From: CAZPAH01 sp964584495
GTDB taxonomy: Bacteria > Krumholzibacteriota > Krumholzibacteriia > Krumholzibacteriales > Krumholzibacteriaceae
Assembly: GCA_964584495.1 (NCBI GenBank)
Contig: CAZPAH010000020.1
Span: forward strand, 1-31,701
Direction: 5' to 3'
Length of the DNA: 31,701 nucleotides
Position numbers and translations under genes: made by a program. The first letter of the stretch is position 1. Each line of letters opens with the position of its first letter. The notes under the pieces were generated by a model, which was given only the letters and a program-made list of their open reading frames with translations, was not told where the DNA came from and did not search any database. This document shows positions 7,396 to 14,835 of this stretch, piece after piece.

Positions 7396-8100
7396 ATGGC
7401 GGAACAAAAAGACGGATGTGTCAAACCCGCTGGCGGGCCCCTGTTGCCCAAAACGGATTCCGCCGCTGCGGTCGCGGGTACGGCTGCGGTACAGGAGGTG
7501 ACGAAAGTGGTCGCAGGAGTAGGCAGGGAAGCCATCGATTTCGAGGCGAATGCATTTGTCGCGGGAAAAGGGTTCAAGCAGATCAAGCTCTCGGATTATA
7601 AAGGCAAATGGATCGTGTTGTGTTTCTATCCCGGCGATTTTACCTTCGTTTGACCTACCGAATTGGCAGCGGTCGCTGCCCTTTATAAGGATTTCCAAGC
7701 ATTGGGTGTCGAGGTGTTTTCGCTGAGCACGGACAGCCGGTTCGTACACAAGATTTGGCAGCAGGAGGAGCTCTCCAAGATGGTCGATGGAGGGGTGCCT
7801 TTTCCTATGTTGTCAGACGCCGGGGGAAAGATCGGTGCGATCTATGGCGTTTACGACGATCCGGCAGGCGTCGATATCCGGGGGCGTTTTATCATCGATC
7901 CCGACTTCGTGATTCGGGCGATGGAAGTTTTGACTCCGGAAGTGGGAAGGAATCCCAAGGAGCTGATCCGGCAGATCAAGGCTTTCCAGCACGTGGCAAA
8001 AACAGGTGAAGTCACTCCGTCTGGCTGGGAGCCCGGAGATAAGACGCTTACACCCGGTCCGGGATTGGTGGGCAAGGTGTGGGAGGCGTGGAAGCCTTAG
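7396..8100 (+). CDS. prxU: Selenocysteine-containing peroxiredoxin (AhpC/Prx family), UGA at codon 86
   Basis: Thiol/selenol peroxidase of 234 residues, read through an in-frame TGA at 7651-7653. The codon falls exactly at the peroxidatic position: GDFTFV-U-PTEL matches GDFTFVCPTEL of AhpC-type peroxiredoxins. Downstream, FVHKIWQQEELSKMVDGGVPFPMLSD, IYGVYDD, RGRFIIDPDFVIRAMEV and PKELIRQIKAFQHV continue the same family in the same frame. The resolving Cys of AhpC (GEVCP) is Thr here (GEVTPSGWEPG), and no Cys follows Sec; the only others are Cys8 and Cys76. The N-terminal 45 residues are an extension before VGREAIDFEANAF. AAGGAG (7384-7389) lies 6 nt from the ATG. Sec peroxiredoxins (PrxU) are known in anaerobes. 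A standard caller would split this into 7396-7653 and 7663-8100. A sequencing error or pseudogene is unlikely given the SECIS-like hairpin and intact flanks. Confidence 0.93.
7665..7680 (+). promoter_or_regulatory. SECIS-like hairpin for UGA in prxU
   Basis: GGCAGC (7665-7670), loop GGTC (7671-7674), GCTGCC (7675-7680): a perfect 6-bp stem within the coding region, starting 11 nt after the UGA, with the loop 17 nt after it. A second short pairing GAA/TTT lies outside a small internal loop containing UU. Bacterial SelB recognises a hairpin at this distance with G and U in the apical loop (GGUCU in E. coli fdhF). The match to GGUC is direct. Confidence 0.82.
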
Positions 8101-8210
8101 GCAGATACGCCGGAAACGGGACCGGAGCTTTTCGCGTTATGCATATAAACGGGTTTTGCAGGGACATCTGGTTCCGGGCAGCAGGATTAATTTAACAGGG
8201 AGATAGAGCT

Positions 8211-8708
8211 GTGAACCACAAGAGGGTGTTTTTTTGCCTTTTTGCCTTCCTTTGTATTGCCGCCGTATCGGTTCATGCGGATAAGGGGCAGGTCGAATCG
8301 GAAAAGCCGTCCTCACAGGAGGATTCGGTGAAAGTAGAAATCCCCGCTGATATCACTAAGCTGATAGTGGGGCAATGGAAAATGGCGCCCAACAAGCGTG
8401 CGATCGAAGGATCCATCATTTTCCTGTCCGGCGGCAGCTACGAGATGCATGAAAAATTAGTCGACGGATCGGGGGTGGGCACAAAGGGCGAATATAAGAT
8501 TAACAAAGATGTGACGCCGGTGAGAATCGATCTCTGTTTGGATAAGTGCGGTAAGCCCGGGTCCGAATGGACTACCCGTTTTGGGATATTAAGGGTGTTG
8601 TCGAATGATAAGTTGGAGATTCGCACTTCACCCGATCAAAATCACCCTAAGGATTTTTCGGACGATAAGGCCGAAGAGTATACGATAATACTCACACGGA
8701 TGGAATAA
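8211..8708 (+). CDS. Secreted small protein, lipocalin-like, unknown function
   Basis: A 165-residue protein starting at GTG 8211, with AGGGAG about 8 nt upstream. A signal peptide is clear (KRVFFCLFAFLCIAAVSVHA, cleavage before DKG). After a Ser/Glu-rich linker, the domain ITKLIVGQWKMAPN....GSIIFLSGGSYEMHEKL....GTKGEYKI....PVRIDLCLDKCGKPG....FGILRVLSNDKLEIRTSPD....YTIILTR has the GxW...G.Y.......G.l.ls.d.L.l layout of small beta-barrels (TIGR03067 or lipocalin-like). Two Cys in LCLDKCG may form a disulfide. It follows prxU by 110 nt and faces the FN3 gene. No functional claim can be made. Confidence 0.7.
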   Translation: MNHKRVFFCLFAFLCIAAVSVHADKGQVESEKPSSQEDSVKVEIPADITKLIVGQWKMAPNKRAIEGSIIFLSGGSYEMHEKLVDGSGVGTKGEYKINKDVTPVRIDLCLDKCGKPGSEWTTRFGILRVLSNDKLEIRTSPDQNHPKDFSDDKAEEYTIILTRME

Positions 8709-8714
8709 ATCCGT
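8696..8714. terminator. Weak hairpin between convergent genes
   Basis: ACGGAT (8696-8701) pairs with ATCCGT (8709-8714) around a 7-nt loop containing the stop codon of the upstream gene. There is no T run on either side. It lies in the 15-nt space between two converging genes, where a terminator is expected. Confidence 0.25.
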
Positions 8715-8723
8715 ATACTCTCC

Positions 8724-10085
8724 TTAGAAACAGGTGTAGAGCTGCGAGCTCATGACTCTCGCCCATATCCAGCTCCTCGAGTCGTATCCCGTCTCCACTA
8801 TCGAATGCATGTTCTGCTTTACCAGTACGACTTGCAGCATATATGTCTGAGTACCGAGCGGAGCTAGATCGGCGTAGGTCAATGTGTAGCTGCCGTCGTT
8901 GTCGGTGGTTATATAGACTCCGGACGAGTCGATGCTGTTGAAATCGGTTACTACGATGTCGATCTGTCCACCGCAGTCAGTCTCCCACTCGAGAGTGAAG
9001 CCGCTCAGCGAAACCGATGTGTAAGGCTCGGGGCTCGTAATGTAGGTCTCGCATGACGGAAAGACTATGCTCTCGGTAAGGTCGGGGACGCCGCCGCCGC
9101 CCGTTACGTCGAAGGTGTACTCCGTTCCCGGGGTAAGGAAGTGTCCGTTTATATAATCCGAGTACATGTACATATCCGCATAAGGCATCCACACGAGGTC
9201 GAATTCTTCCACCGAAACGGCGTCGGGCTGACGGGGCGTAATGATCGTGCAGGGAGAGTAAGCGCTGTCGAAACGGGCGGAGATGTTGTCGACCCTTACC
9301 ACGTTATCTCCATCGTAGGTGATTATCCTGCCGAGGGTCAACAGGGCGAAGATGCCCTCTTGGGGCGAAGCCTGCTCTGTCGTGAACCACCACTCCTTTC
9401 CGGTCGTCGTCCCGCCCGCATCGTCGTGAGCGACGATCCACCATGTGTAGGAGGTCGCCGGGTCGAGATCCGAAGCGGCGTAGCTTGAGCCGCCCTGTCC
9501 GTCACTAACGAGCAGCTCGCCGCCGTTAGGACCGAACCACACGTCGTAGGTCAAAGGATCGCCGTCGGGATCCTCACAGTCCCAGGTCAATACGGGAGAT
9601 AAGCCGACATTATTGGCCGCGGCAGCCGGAGAGGGATTGCAGGGCTCTACAGGCGGGTTGTTCGTGCCGGAGCCGGTTGTGAAGGTGAAAACGTCGCTTT
9701 CGGCGAGGATGAAATCATCCACATCATCCATCACAACGTACCACTCATAGGTAGTGTTCTCATCGAGCGGGTCGACGAAAGCCGAGTTGTACGAGAAGGG
9801 CGAATCCTGGTCGCCTGAGCCGATATACTGCTCCTCCGATTCGGCACGGAAAAATACTTCATAAAATACTTCGATGCCCGCCGGCTCGTTGTCGCATTCC
9901 CAGTAGAAATAGGGCGTACGGCTCTGGCCGGTCGACTCGTCAGGGGGATAAACAAGCTGTACAGGGCCCGCGGAAGTTTCCTCATCTTTGGGGATGCTTG
10001 ATTCTTCCGTACTGCAGCAAGTGAAGAAAACGATAAAAAAGAGAATGCACAGCAACAAGACATTCGTCGTATTGATCGATTTCAT
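8724..10085 (-). CDS. Fibronectin type III repeat lipoprotein
   Basis: A surface or periplasmic lipoprotein of 453 residues. The N-terminus (MKSINTTNVLLLCILFFIV, then FFTCCS) is a lipoprotein signal with Cys near residues 23-24. Two FN3 modules follow: residues about 42-138 (VQLVYPPDESTGQSRTPYFYW ... ENTTYEWYVVMDD ... FTFTTG) and about 145-238 (NPSPAAAANNVGLSPVLTWD ... ATSYTWWIVAHDD ... WWFTTE), each ending in the WWFTT-type strand. The remaining about 210 residues form two further beta-rich segments (EFDLVWMP..., GFTLEWETDCGG...) that resemble degenerate repeats. No catalytic motif is seen. Such proteins are adhesive or structural. Its promoter lies at 10144-10172. Confidence 0.83.
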   Translation of the reverse strand: MKSINTTNVLLLCILFFIVFFTCCSTEESSIPKDEETSAGPVQLVYPPDESTGQSRTPYFYWECDNEPAGIEVFYEVFFRAESEEQYIGSGDQDSPFSYNSAFVDPLDENTTYEWYVVMDDVDDFILAESDVFTFTTGSGTNNPPVEPCNPSPAAAANNVGLSPVLTWDCEDPDGDPLTYDVWFGPNGGELLVSDGQGGSSYAASDLDPATSYTWWIVAHDDAGGTTTGKEWWFTTEQASPQEGIFALLTLGRIITYDGDNVVRVDNISARFDSAYSPCTIITPRQPDAVSVEEFDLVWMPYADMYMYSDYINGHFLTPGTEYTFDVTGGGGVPDLTESIVFPSCETYITSPEPYTSVSLSGFTLEWETDCGGQIDIVVTDFNSIDSSGVYITTDNDGSYTLTYADLAPLGTQTYMLQVVLVKQNMHSIVETGYDSRSWIWARVMSSQLYTCF

Positions 10086-10143
10086 CTTATCCCTTTCGGT
10101 TATGGTGGCTTGTGAACCCTTCCCTAATCAGGGTGTCGCCTGG

Positions 10144-10172
10144 ATTGTATCTGCACCACCGGAAAAAGTCAA
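10144..10172 (-). promoter_or_regulatory. Sigma70-type promoter of the FN3 lipoprotein gene
   Basis: On the minus strand, TTGACT (10172-10167), 17-nt spacer and TACAAT (10149-10144). Transcription would start near 10137, about 50 nt before the ATG at 10085. A short palindrome CCCTaatcAGGG (10122-10133) lies just downstream of that start. Confidence 0.62.
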
Positions 10173-10218
10173 TAAATCGTCCAATTTATTCCTTCGTTCT
10201 TCTTGTCACCGAATACTT

Positions 10219-10247
10219 TTGAAATCGCGTCGATGATCGGTTAAAGT
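10219..10247 (+). promoter_or_regulatory. Sigma70-type promoter of the C69 peptidase gene
   Basis: TTGAAA (10219-10224), 17-nt spacer, TAAAGT (10242-10247), placing the transcription start near 10254, about 64 nt before the ATG. With the opposite promoter at 10144-10172 it forms a divergent intergenic control region. Confidence 0.55.
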
Positions 10248-10317
10248 CGGCGGGAATGCCGGATGAAAAGCTGCAGGTTGATACTATTCAGAGGTCGAAG
10301 TTGAGAAGGAAGTGGAG

Positions 10318-11994
10318 ATGAAAGCAGTCAGGACGGAGGTTTTAGCTAAGATGAAGGTAATCAGGACGGTGTTTTCGATGGCTTGTGCCGTTTTGCTGTT
10401 GAGCGCCGATTATATGCCGGCGCGCGGATGCACGATCGTGGCGGCGGGCGGCAAGGCCACGGTCGACGGATCGGTGATCGTATCCCACACGGACGCCTGC
10501 GATAACTCCCGCCTCTACTATGTTCCTGCCCGCAAATACAAGAAGGGAAGTATGGCGCCGGTCTATTACGGCCTTCAGGATCCTTCGATAGCTTTCGGGG
10601 AATGGGAGGTGATCGGGTATATCCCCCAGGTCGAAAGGACGTTCGCCTATTTTCATTCAGGGTACTCGCATATAAATGAGCGCCAGCTGGCAATCGGGGA
10701 AAGCACGACGAGCCAGAGAGAGGAACTAGGTGTCGACCGTGAAAGCGGAAGCCAGATCATAACCGTCGAGCAGGCGATGATCTTCGCCCTTCAGCGATGC
10801 GAATCAGCTCGGGCTGCGGTCGAGCTTATCACATCCCTAGTCGATGAATACGGTTTTCTCCCCTCGTGCGGGCCGGAATCGGAAACGCTCGCAATCGCCG
10901 ATCCGGAGCAAGTGTGGATACTGGAGCTGTTCAGCGTGGGACCCGAATGGAAGCCGGGCACGGGGGAGCCGGGCGCCCTCTGGGCGGCCAGGCGCCTTCC
11001 CGACGACCACGTGACGATCGTGCCGAACTGGAGCATCATCAGGGAGATAGACCTCTCCCGGCCCGATATATTCATGGCCTCCGGGAATTACATGAAGGTC
11101 GCCATCGAGAAGGGGTGGTACGATCCGGAAGGAGGCGCCCCGTTTATCTGGCGGGAAGCGTACGCTCCCATCGCCCGGGAGTGGGCGACCGGCCGGTTCT
11201 GGCTCTTCTACTCCACATTCTGCCCGGCTGTGAGGAAATGGCCCGATAGGTATCTGGACAGGCCGATGGCGAAGTATGACTCGTACCATCAGTATGTCGA
11301 GCCGCTATCGATCTATCCGTTCTCCGGGCGGCCTGACGAGAAGATATCGGTTCGAGACGTTATGAATTTCCAGAGATCCACCTTCGAGGGAACGATCTAT
11401 GATATGACGGCCGATCAGGACTGGCTCGTACCGGACGGCGAGGGGGGGGTCGTGAAGAGCCCCCTGACGACTCCCTTTCCCACGCCGGATATGCGGCAGC
11501 TTCTCGATATAGATTTCAGAAGGAATGTCTCGAAGGGGGGGTACGGTATGATCGCCCAGCTCCGCGGCTGGCTTCCCGACGAGATCGGCGGCGTCTACTG
11601 GTTCTTTGTCGATAACCAGCATGTCGGCGCCTATGTCCCCATCTATACCGGGGTGAACAGGATCCATCCCGCTTGGCGAATATGGGATCCGGAGAGGTAC
11701 TCGGAAGACTCTGCCAGGTGGGCGGTCGATTTCGTCGACAACCTCCTGTACCTGAAATGGCAGGAGGCGATAAAGGATGTCAGGGCCGTCCGTGATCCGG
11801 TCGAGGAGGGCTTCATCGAGGAGTTGGCGGAGGTCGACGCCAACGCGATGGCGCTGTACGAGAAGAGACCGGCGAGAGCGGTGAAGTATTTGACCGATCT
11901 GACTTTCGAACGGATGGAAAAGATGCACGGGATATACTCGGATCTTCGGGATTTCTTGATCGTGAAATACACGAACAATCGGGTCAGGCCGTGA
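10318..11994 (+). CDS. Secreted peptidase family C69 (dipeptidase-like Ntn hydrolase)
   Basis: A 558-residue exported peptidase of the PepD/C69 family, N-terminal nucleophile hydrolases that use an unmasked Cys. After a signal segment (VIRTVFSMACAVLLLSADYM) comes ARG-CTIVAAGGKATVDGSVIVSH; the Cys after RG is the predicted nucleophile and new N-terminus. Other family blocks are SGYSHINERQLAIGEST (near residue 120), LPSCGPESETLAIADPEQVWILE (near 185) and W.FVDNQHVGAYVPIYTG (near 435). ATG 10318 has AAGGA (10306-10310) 7 nt upstream; ATG 10351 would give a more compact signal peptide with GGAGG 11 nt upstream and is an alternative. It likely works in the periplasm on short peptides. Confidence 0.92.
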   Translation: MKAVRTEVLAKMKVIRTVFSMACAVLLLSADYMPARGCTIVAAGGKATVDGSVIVSHTDACDNSRLYYVPARKYKKGSMAPVYYGLQDPSIAFGEWEVIGYIPQVERTFAYFHSGYSHINERQLAIGESTTSQREELGVDRESGSQIITVEQAMIFALQRCESARAAVELITSLVDEYGFLPSCGPESETLAIADPEQVWILELFSVGPEWKPGTGEPGALWAARRLPDDHVTIVPNWSIIREIDLSRPDIFMASGNYMKVAIEKGWYDPEGGAPFIWREAYAPIAREWATGRFWLFYSTFCPAVRKWPDRYLDRPMAKYDSYHQYVEPLSIYPFSGRPDEKISVRDVMNFQRSTFEGTIYDMTADQDWLVPDGEGGVVKSPLTTPFPTPDMRQLLDIDFRRNVSKGGYGMIAQLRGWLPDEIGGVYWFFVDNQHVGAYVPIYTGVNRIHPAWRIWDPERYSEDSARWAVDFVDNLLYLKWQEAIKDVRAVRDPVEEGFIEELAEVDANAMALYEKRPARAVKYLTDLTFERMEKMHGIYSDLRDFLIVKYTNNRVRP

Positions 11995-12009
11995 TCTGCC
12001 GTTGAAATT

Positions 12010-13005
12010 CTATGCGTTTTCCTTTAGGCGTTTTGCGATCGATTCGACCAGCGGCCGGGAACCTACGTAGAGGGCGGTCCGCTGGTGGGGGGATTCAGGA
12101 ACTATTTCCAGTATCTCGTTTCCCTTCTCGTCGATCGCCGTTCCTCCGGCCTCCCTCGCTATGAAGGCCGCCACGTTTGCCTCGTAGAGGAGGCGCAGCT
12201 TGCCCTGTGGCCGGTTCTTCTCCGGCTTTGGGTGGTTCACGATCGCCGGGTACATGAACATTCCGCCGTTGGAGAGGAGACGGTGAAAGTCTCCTGCCAG
12301 GGCCCCCATGTACCGGAACGAATATTTCGGCTCGTTCTCGTCGATCCACTTCTGAACGACATCGGAGAAGTTCCTGCGGTTTGACGCGTTGAACGAAAGT
12401 TCCCAGTCCTTCGTGTCTTCCGGGATGATAAGCTGCTTGGAATTGTCGGGTTTTACGTATGTCATAGTCTCGTCGAGATGGAAACGGAAGACCCCCGTGT
12501 TGGCCAGGGCGAGCGTGAATACGCCATTCGGTATGAGGAATATTCCCGCCGCGCGCAGCTCGGTTCCCTTTCGCAGGTGGTGGTCCTCGGCCCCCTCGAG
12601 GTTCCGCTTTGCCACGGCGAACATGAAGCCGACGGGAAGGTTATGCTTGATATTGCTTGAACCGTCGAGAGGATCGAAATAGAAGAAGTATCTACCGCCT
12701 TCCTCGTTGAGAACGACCGGATCGGCCTCCTCCTCGGTGATGGCGTAGATTACCTGGTTCGATCGGCGCAGGTAGTGCAGCACGATAGCGTTGGCGATAT
12801 CATCCATCTCCATGACACTCTCGCCCTGGACGTTGGTGATCCCCGCCTCGCACATCAGGTTTTTCATCGCTCCGGTTTGATAGAAGTACTGGATATATTT
12901 CGCGGCGGTCTGGACCGCTTCGAGAAGAACGAGGAATTTGTAACTCCGGTTATGGTGCTCCTGGTGATGGAGCATGAAGTCCATGAAGCTCTGTTCCAGT
13001 TTCAT
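12010..13005 (-). CDS. fbp: Fructose-1,6-bisphosphatase class I
   Basis: Hydrolyses fructose-1,6-bisphosphate in gluconeogenesis or a pentose-cycling pathway. The protein has 331 residues, the normal length. Metal and phosphate sites are visible: ITEEEADP near residue 90, YFDPLDGSSNI near residue 108, RYMGALAGDFHRLLSNGGMFMYPA near residue 232 and KLRLLYEANVAAFIAREAGG near residue 270. It differs from the E. coli type after the DPLDGSSN motif (NIKHNLPVGFMFAV instead of NIDVNVSVGTIFSI) and in the usual NEG segment, which reads NASNRRNF. This suggests a distinct subclass, but the metal ligands remain. GGGAG lies about 10 nt before the ATG. Its promoter is at 13137-13165, leaving a leader of about 125 nt. 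Confidence 0.94.
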   Translation of the reverse strand: MKLEQSFMDFMLHHQEHHNRSYKFLVLLEAVQTAAKYIQYFYQTGAMKNLMCEAGITNVQGESVMEMDDIANAIVLHYLRRSNQVIYAITEEEADPVVLNEEGGRYFFYFDPLDGSSNIKHNLPVGFMFAVAKRNLEGAEDHHLRKGTELRAAGIFLIPNGVFTLALANTGVFRFHLDETMTYVKPDNSKQLIIPEDTKDWELSFNASNRRNFSDVVQKWIDENEPKYSFRYMGALAGDFHRLLSNGGMFMYPAIVNHPKPEKNRPQGKLRLLYEANVAAFIAREAGGTAIDEKGNEILEIVPESPHQRTALYVGSRPLVESIAKRLKENA

Positions 13006-13136
13006 TTACAGTCATCTCCCGTTTATGAATGAAAGTTAGGCCGATGCCGACCGGAGGCTTGCCGTGGAACCCTGGCCAGGCGGTTCCCCCGCCTCGCCAT
13101 ATCCAGTGGTCCGCCGATCCAGCCGGTTACATTAGA

Positions 13137-13165
13137 TCTATATCAGGTTCCGGCCGGTATGACAA
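13137..13165 (-). promoter_or_regulatory. Sigma70-type promoter of fbp
   Basis: On the minus strand, TTGTCA (13165-13160), 17-nt spacer and TATAGA (13142-13137). Start near 13130 gives a leader of about 125 nt before ATG 13005. The leader contains a 6-bp G/C hairpin (AGGCGG/CCGCCT arms, 13078-13094) and other G/C-rich stretches. The 294-nt region 13006-13299 holds only this promoter, the leader and the trpB hairpin; I see no tRNA or known riboswitch in it. Confidence 0.55.
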
Positions 13166-13245
13166 GCTTCACCGTGAGCGTTTATCGAGATTGATATTGA
13201 GAAGGGGATCGCTCGGGGAGGCCCCGCCCCGCCCGTTAATCACCG

Positions 13246-13275
13246 GCGGGACGCCCGGGAAGGCGGGCGCCCCGC
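13246..13275 (-). terminator. Strong hairpin after trpB
   Basis: Twelve-bp stem with one G-U pair on the minus-strand transcript (arms at 13264-13275 and 13246-13257) around a 6-nt loop, starting 24 nt past the trpB stop. The mismatch pairs only in minus-strand RNA (G-U rather than A-C), which supports that orientation. No U tract follows, so it may act with Rho or protect the 3' end rather than be a classical intrinsic terminator. Confidence 0.5.
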
Positions 13276-13299
13276 AACCCTGCGAACCATCCCCTGACA

Positions 13300-14523
13300 T
13301 CAATCTATGCAGTATCTCTTTCCGTAATTTTCGGACACGTAGTCGATATCCTTGTCGCCGCGCCCCGAGAGGTTGACCAGTATGGATTTCCCTTCTCCCG
13401 CGATTTTTGCGAGCTTAAGGGCCCATGCGACGGCGTGGGCGCTTTCCAGGGCAGGGATGATCCCCTCCAGACGCGACAGCGTGAAGAAGGCGTCGAGCGC
13501 CTCTATGTCGGTGATCGTCTCGTAGCGGACCCTGCCGATGTCCTTCAAGTAGCTGTGCTGGGGTCCAACCCCCGGGTAATCGAGGCCGGAAGCTATCGAA
13601 TGGACGGGGAGGGGATCCCCCTTTTCGTCCTGGAGTAGGTAACACTTGAAACCGTGTATAATACCCGGCCTGCCGAGACTCAATGTGGCGGCGTGATCGC
13701 CGTCCTTGAATCCGCGGCCGGCCGGTTCGACGCCGTAGATTTCGACACCCGGATCGTCGAGAAAGGGGGTGAAGAGACCGATCGCGTTTGAGCCGCCGCC
13801 CACGCACGCTACGAGATTGTCGGGCAAACGTCCGGTTATTTCCAGGAATTGAGCGCGGGCCTCCTCGCCGACGATCTGCTGGAAATCCCTGACCATCATC
13901 GGGAAAGGGTGAGGGCCGACGACCGAGCCTATCGCGTAGAACTGCGTTTCGGGATCGCCAAGGTAGGCGAGAAAGGCTGCATCGACAGCTTCTTTCAATG
14001 TTCCGAGACCGTCGTGCACGGGGATGACCCTCGCGCCCAGAATCTTCATGCGGATTACGTTTGGATGCTCCTTGGCGATGTCGACCACGCCCATGTAAAT
14101 GTCACACTCCAGGCCGGTCAGAGCGGCCGCCGTCGCCAGGGCGACACCGTGCTGGCCCGCCCCGGTCTCGGCGATCAGCTTCTTTTTACCCATCTTCTTC
14201 GCTATCAACGCCTCGCCGAGGCAATGGTTGATCTTGTGGGCCCCGGTATGGTTTAGATCCTCTCTCTTGAAGTAGATCTTCGCGCCGCCGAGCCCATCCG
14301 ACAGGTTCGACGCTAGATATACAGGACTCGGCCGGCCGACGTAATGGGTGTACAGGGTCCTGAGCTCTTCCATGAATTCCGGGTCTTCCTTCAGAACGAT
14401 GTAAGAATTGGTGATCTGCGAGAGGATCGATTGAAGGGTTTCCGGCACGAAACTGCCGCCGTAATTGCCGAAGTACCCTTCGAGGTCGGGGAGGCCGTTC
14501 AATTTTCTACTTGCTTCCATCAT
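13300..14523 (-). CDS. trpB: Tryptophan synthase beta chain
   Basis: PLP enzyme that condenses indole with serine to give tryptophan; 407 residues. The PLP lysine is in HTGAHKINHCLGEAL, the catalytic Glu in IAETGAGQHGVALA, the PLP phosphate loop is GGGSNAIG, and the C-terminal NLSGRGDKD closes the site. It matches the TrpB1-like type with the REDLNHTGAHKIN motif; the DIAKEHPNVIRMKILGA segment is a less common variant. ATG 14523 overlaps the trpR stop as ATGA and has AGGAG 4 nt upstream; a second ATG at 14520 is 7 nt from it. The frame is open to 14679, but that part lies over trpR. No trpA lies nearby: the partner must be elsewhere, or the enzyme salvages indole. Confidence 0.96.
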   Translation of the reverse strand: MMEASRKLNGLPDLEGYFGNYGGSFVPETLQSILSQITNSYIVLKEDPEFMEELRTLYTHYVGRPSPVYLASNLSDGLGGAKIYFKREDLNHTGAHKINHCLGEALIAKKMGKKKLIAETGAGQHGVALATAAALTGLECDIYMGVVDIAKEHPNVIRMKILGARVIPVHDGLGTLKEAVDAAFLAYLGDPETQFYAIGSVVGPHPFPMMVRDFQQIVGEEARAQFLEITGRLPDNLVACVGGGSNAIGLFTPFLDDPGVEIYGVEPAGRGFKDGDHAATLSLGRPGIIHGFKCYLLQDEKGDPLPVHSIASGLDYPGVGPQHSYLKDIGRVRYETITDIEALDAFFTLSRLEGIIPALESAHAVAWALKLAKIAGEGKSILVNLSGRGDKDIDYVSENYGKRYCID

Positions 14524-14798
14524 GTATCTCCTATGATATCGTTCAGGATCGATTCCGTTACCGAATTTCCGGCTTTGAGTATTTTCGCTCCCCTGGTTAT
14601 CTTGCACAGGCTTATCCCGAGCCGGGAAGAGATCTTTCTCTGCGGGACGCCGTCGTGGAGCATTCTCATCAGGCGCCATCGGAGAACGAAATCGTCTATC
14701 TCCGCCGGAGTGAAGATTTCGCCAAAGAACCTCTTCATCGTATCCGGATCATCGATGCGGCAAAAAATCCTTACCAGTTGATCAGACGAACGGTGCAC
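14520..14798 (-). CDS. trpR: Trp repressor (TrpR) family regulator
   Basis: A small helix-turn-helix repressor of 92 residues, co-repressed by tryptophan in characterised members. The core DTMKRFFGEIFTPAEIDDFV, then LRWRLMRMLHDGVPQRKISSRLGISLCKITRGAKILK, matches the TrpR superfamily: the LTPxE start, then QRELxxxLGxxxxTITRGSxxLK as the reading head. The frame is open to ATG 14837, but that ATG sits between the -10 and the predicted start of transcription. GTG 14798, with GGAGG (14809-14805) and a 6-nt spacer, is the better start and matches the family length. Its TGA overlaps the trpB ATG, so the two are translationally coupled. The palindrome at 14820-14833 is a likely autoregulatory operator. 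Confidence 0.88.
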   Translation of the reverse strand: MHRSSDQLVRIFCRIDDPDTMKRFFGEIFTPAEIDDFVLRWRLMRMLHDGVPQRKISSRLGISLCKITRGAKILKAGNSVTESILNDIIGDT

Positions 14799-14819
14799 GA
14801 ACAGCCTCCATTCCAATGA

Positions 14820-14833
14820 TTCTATGCATAGAA
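14820..14833. promoter_or_regulatory. Perfect palindrome, candidate TrpR operator
   Basis: TTCTATGCATAGAA is a perfect 14-bp palindrome located just downstream of the trpR -10 element, over the expected transcription start. The half-sites CTA-N4-TAG loosely resemble the E. coli trp operator (CTAG-TTAA-CTAG). Position is typical for repression by steric block. Confidence 0.6.
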
Positions 14834-14835
14834 AC

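Noticed and set aside
7396..7653. Peroxiredoxin as a truncated pseudogene ended by TGA
   Set aside because: The stop is exactly at the catalytic Cys, the downstream frame is intact for 148 codons, a SECIS-like hairpin follows, and a second gene in the window shows the same pattern.
13006..13299. tRNA-Sec, SRP RNA or riboswitch in the fbp-trpB gap
   Set aside because: The region is G/C-rich with hairpins, but I find no TTCRA T-loop, no acceptor pairing with CCA, and no SRP GGAAGGAAGCAGC-type loop.
14523..14679. N-terminal extension of TrpB to 14679
   Set aside because: The extension lies over trpR in another frame, is charged and unlike TrpB; ATG 14523 has AGGAG and the ATGA overlap.
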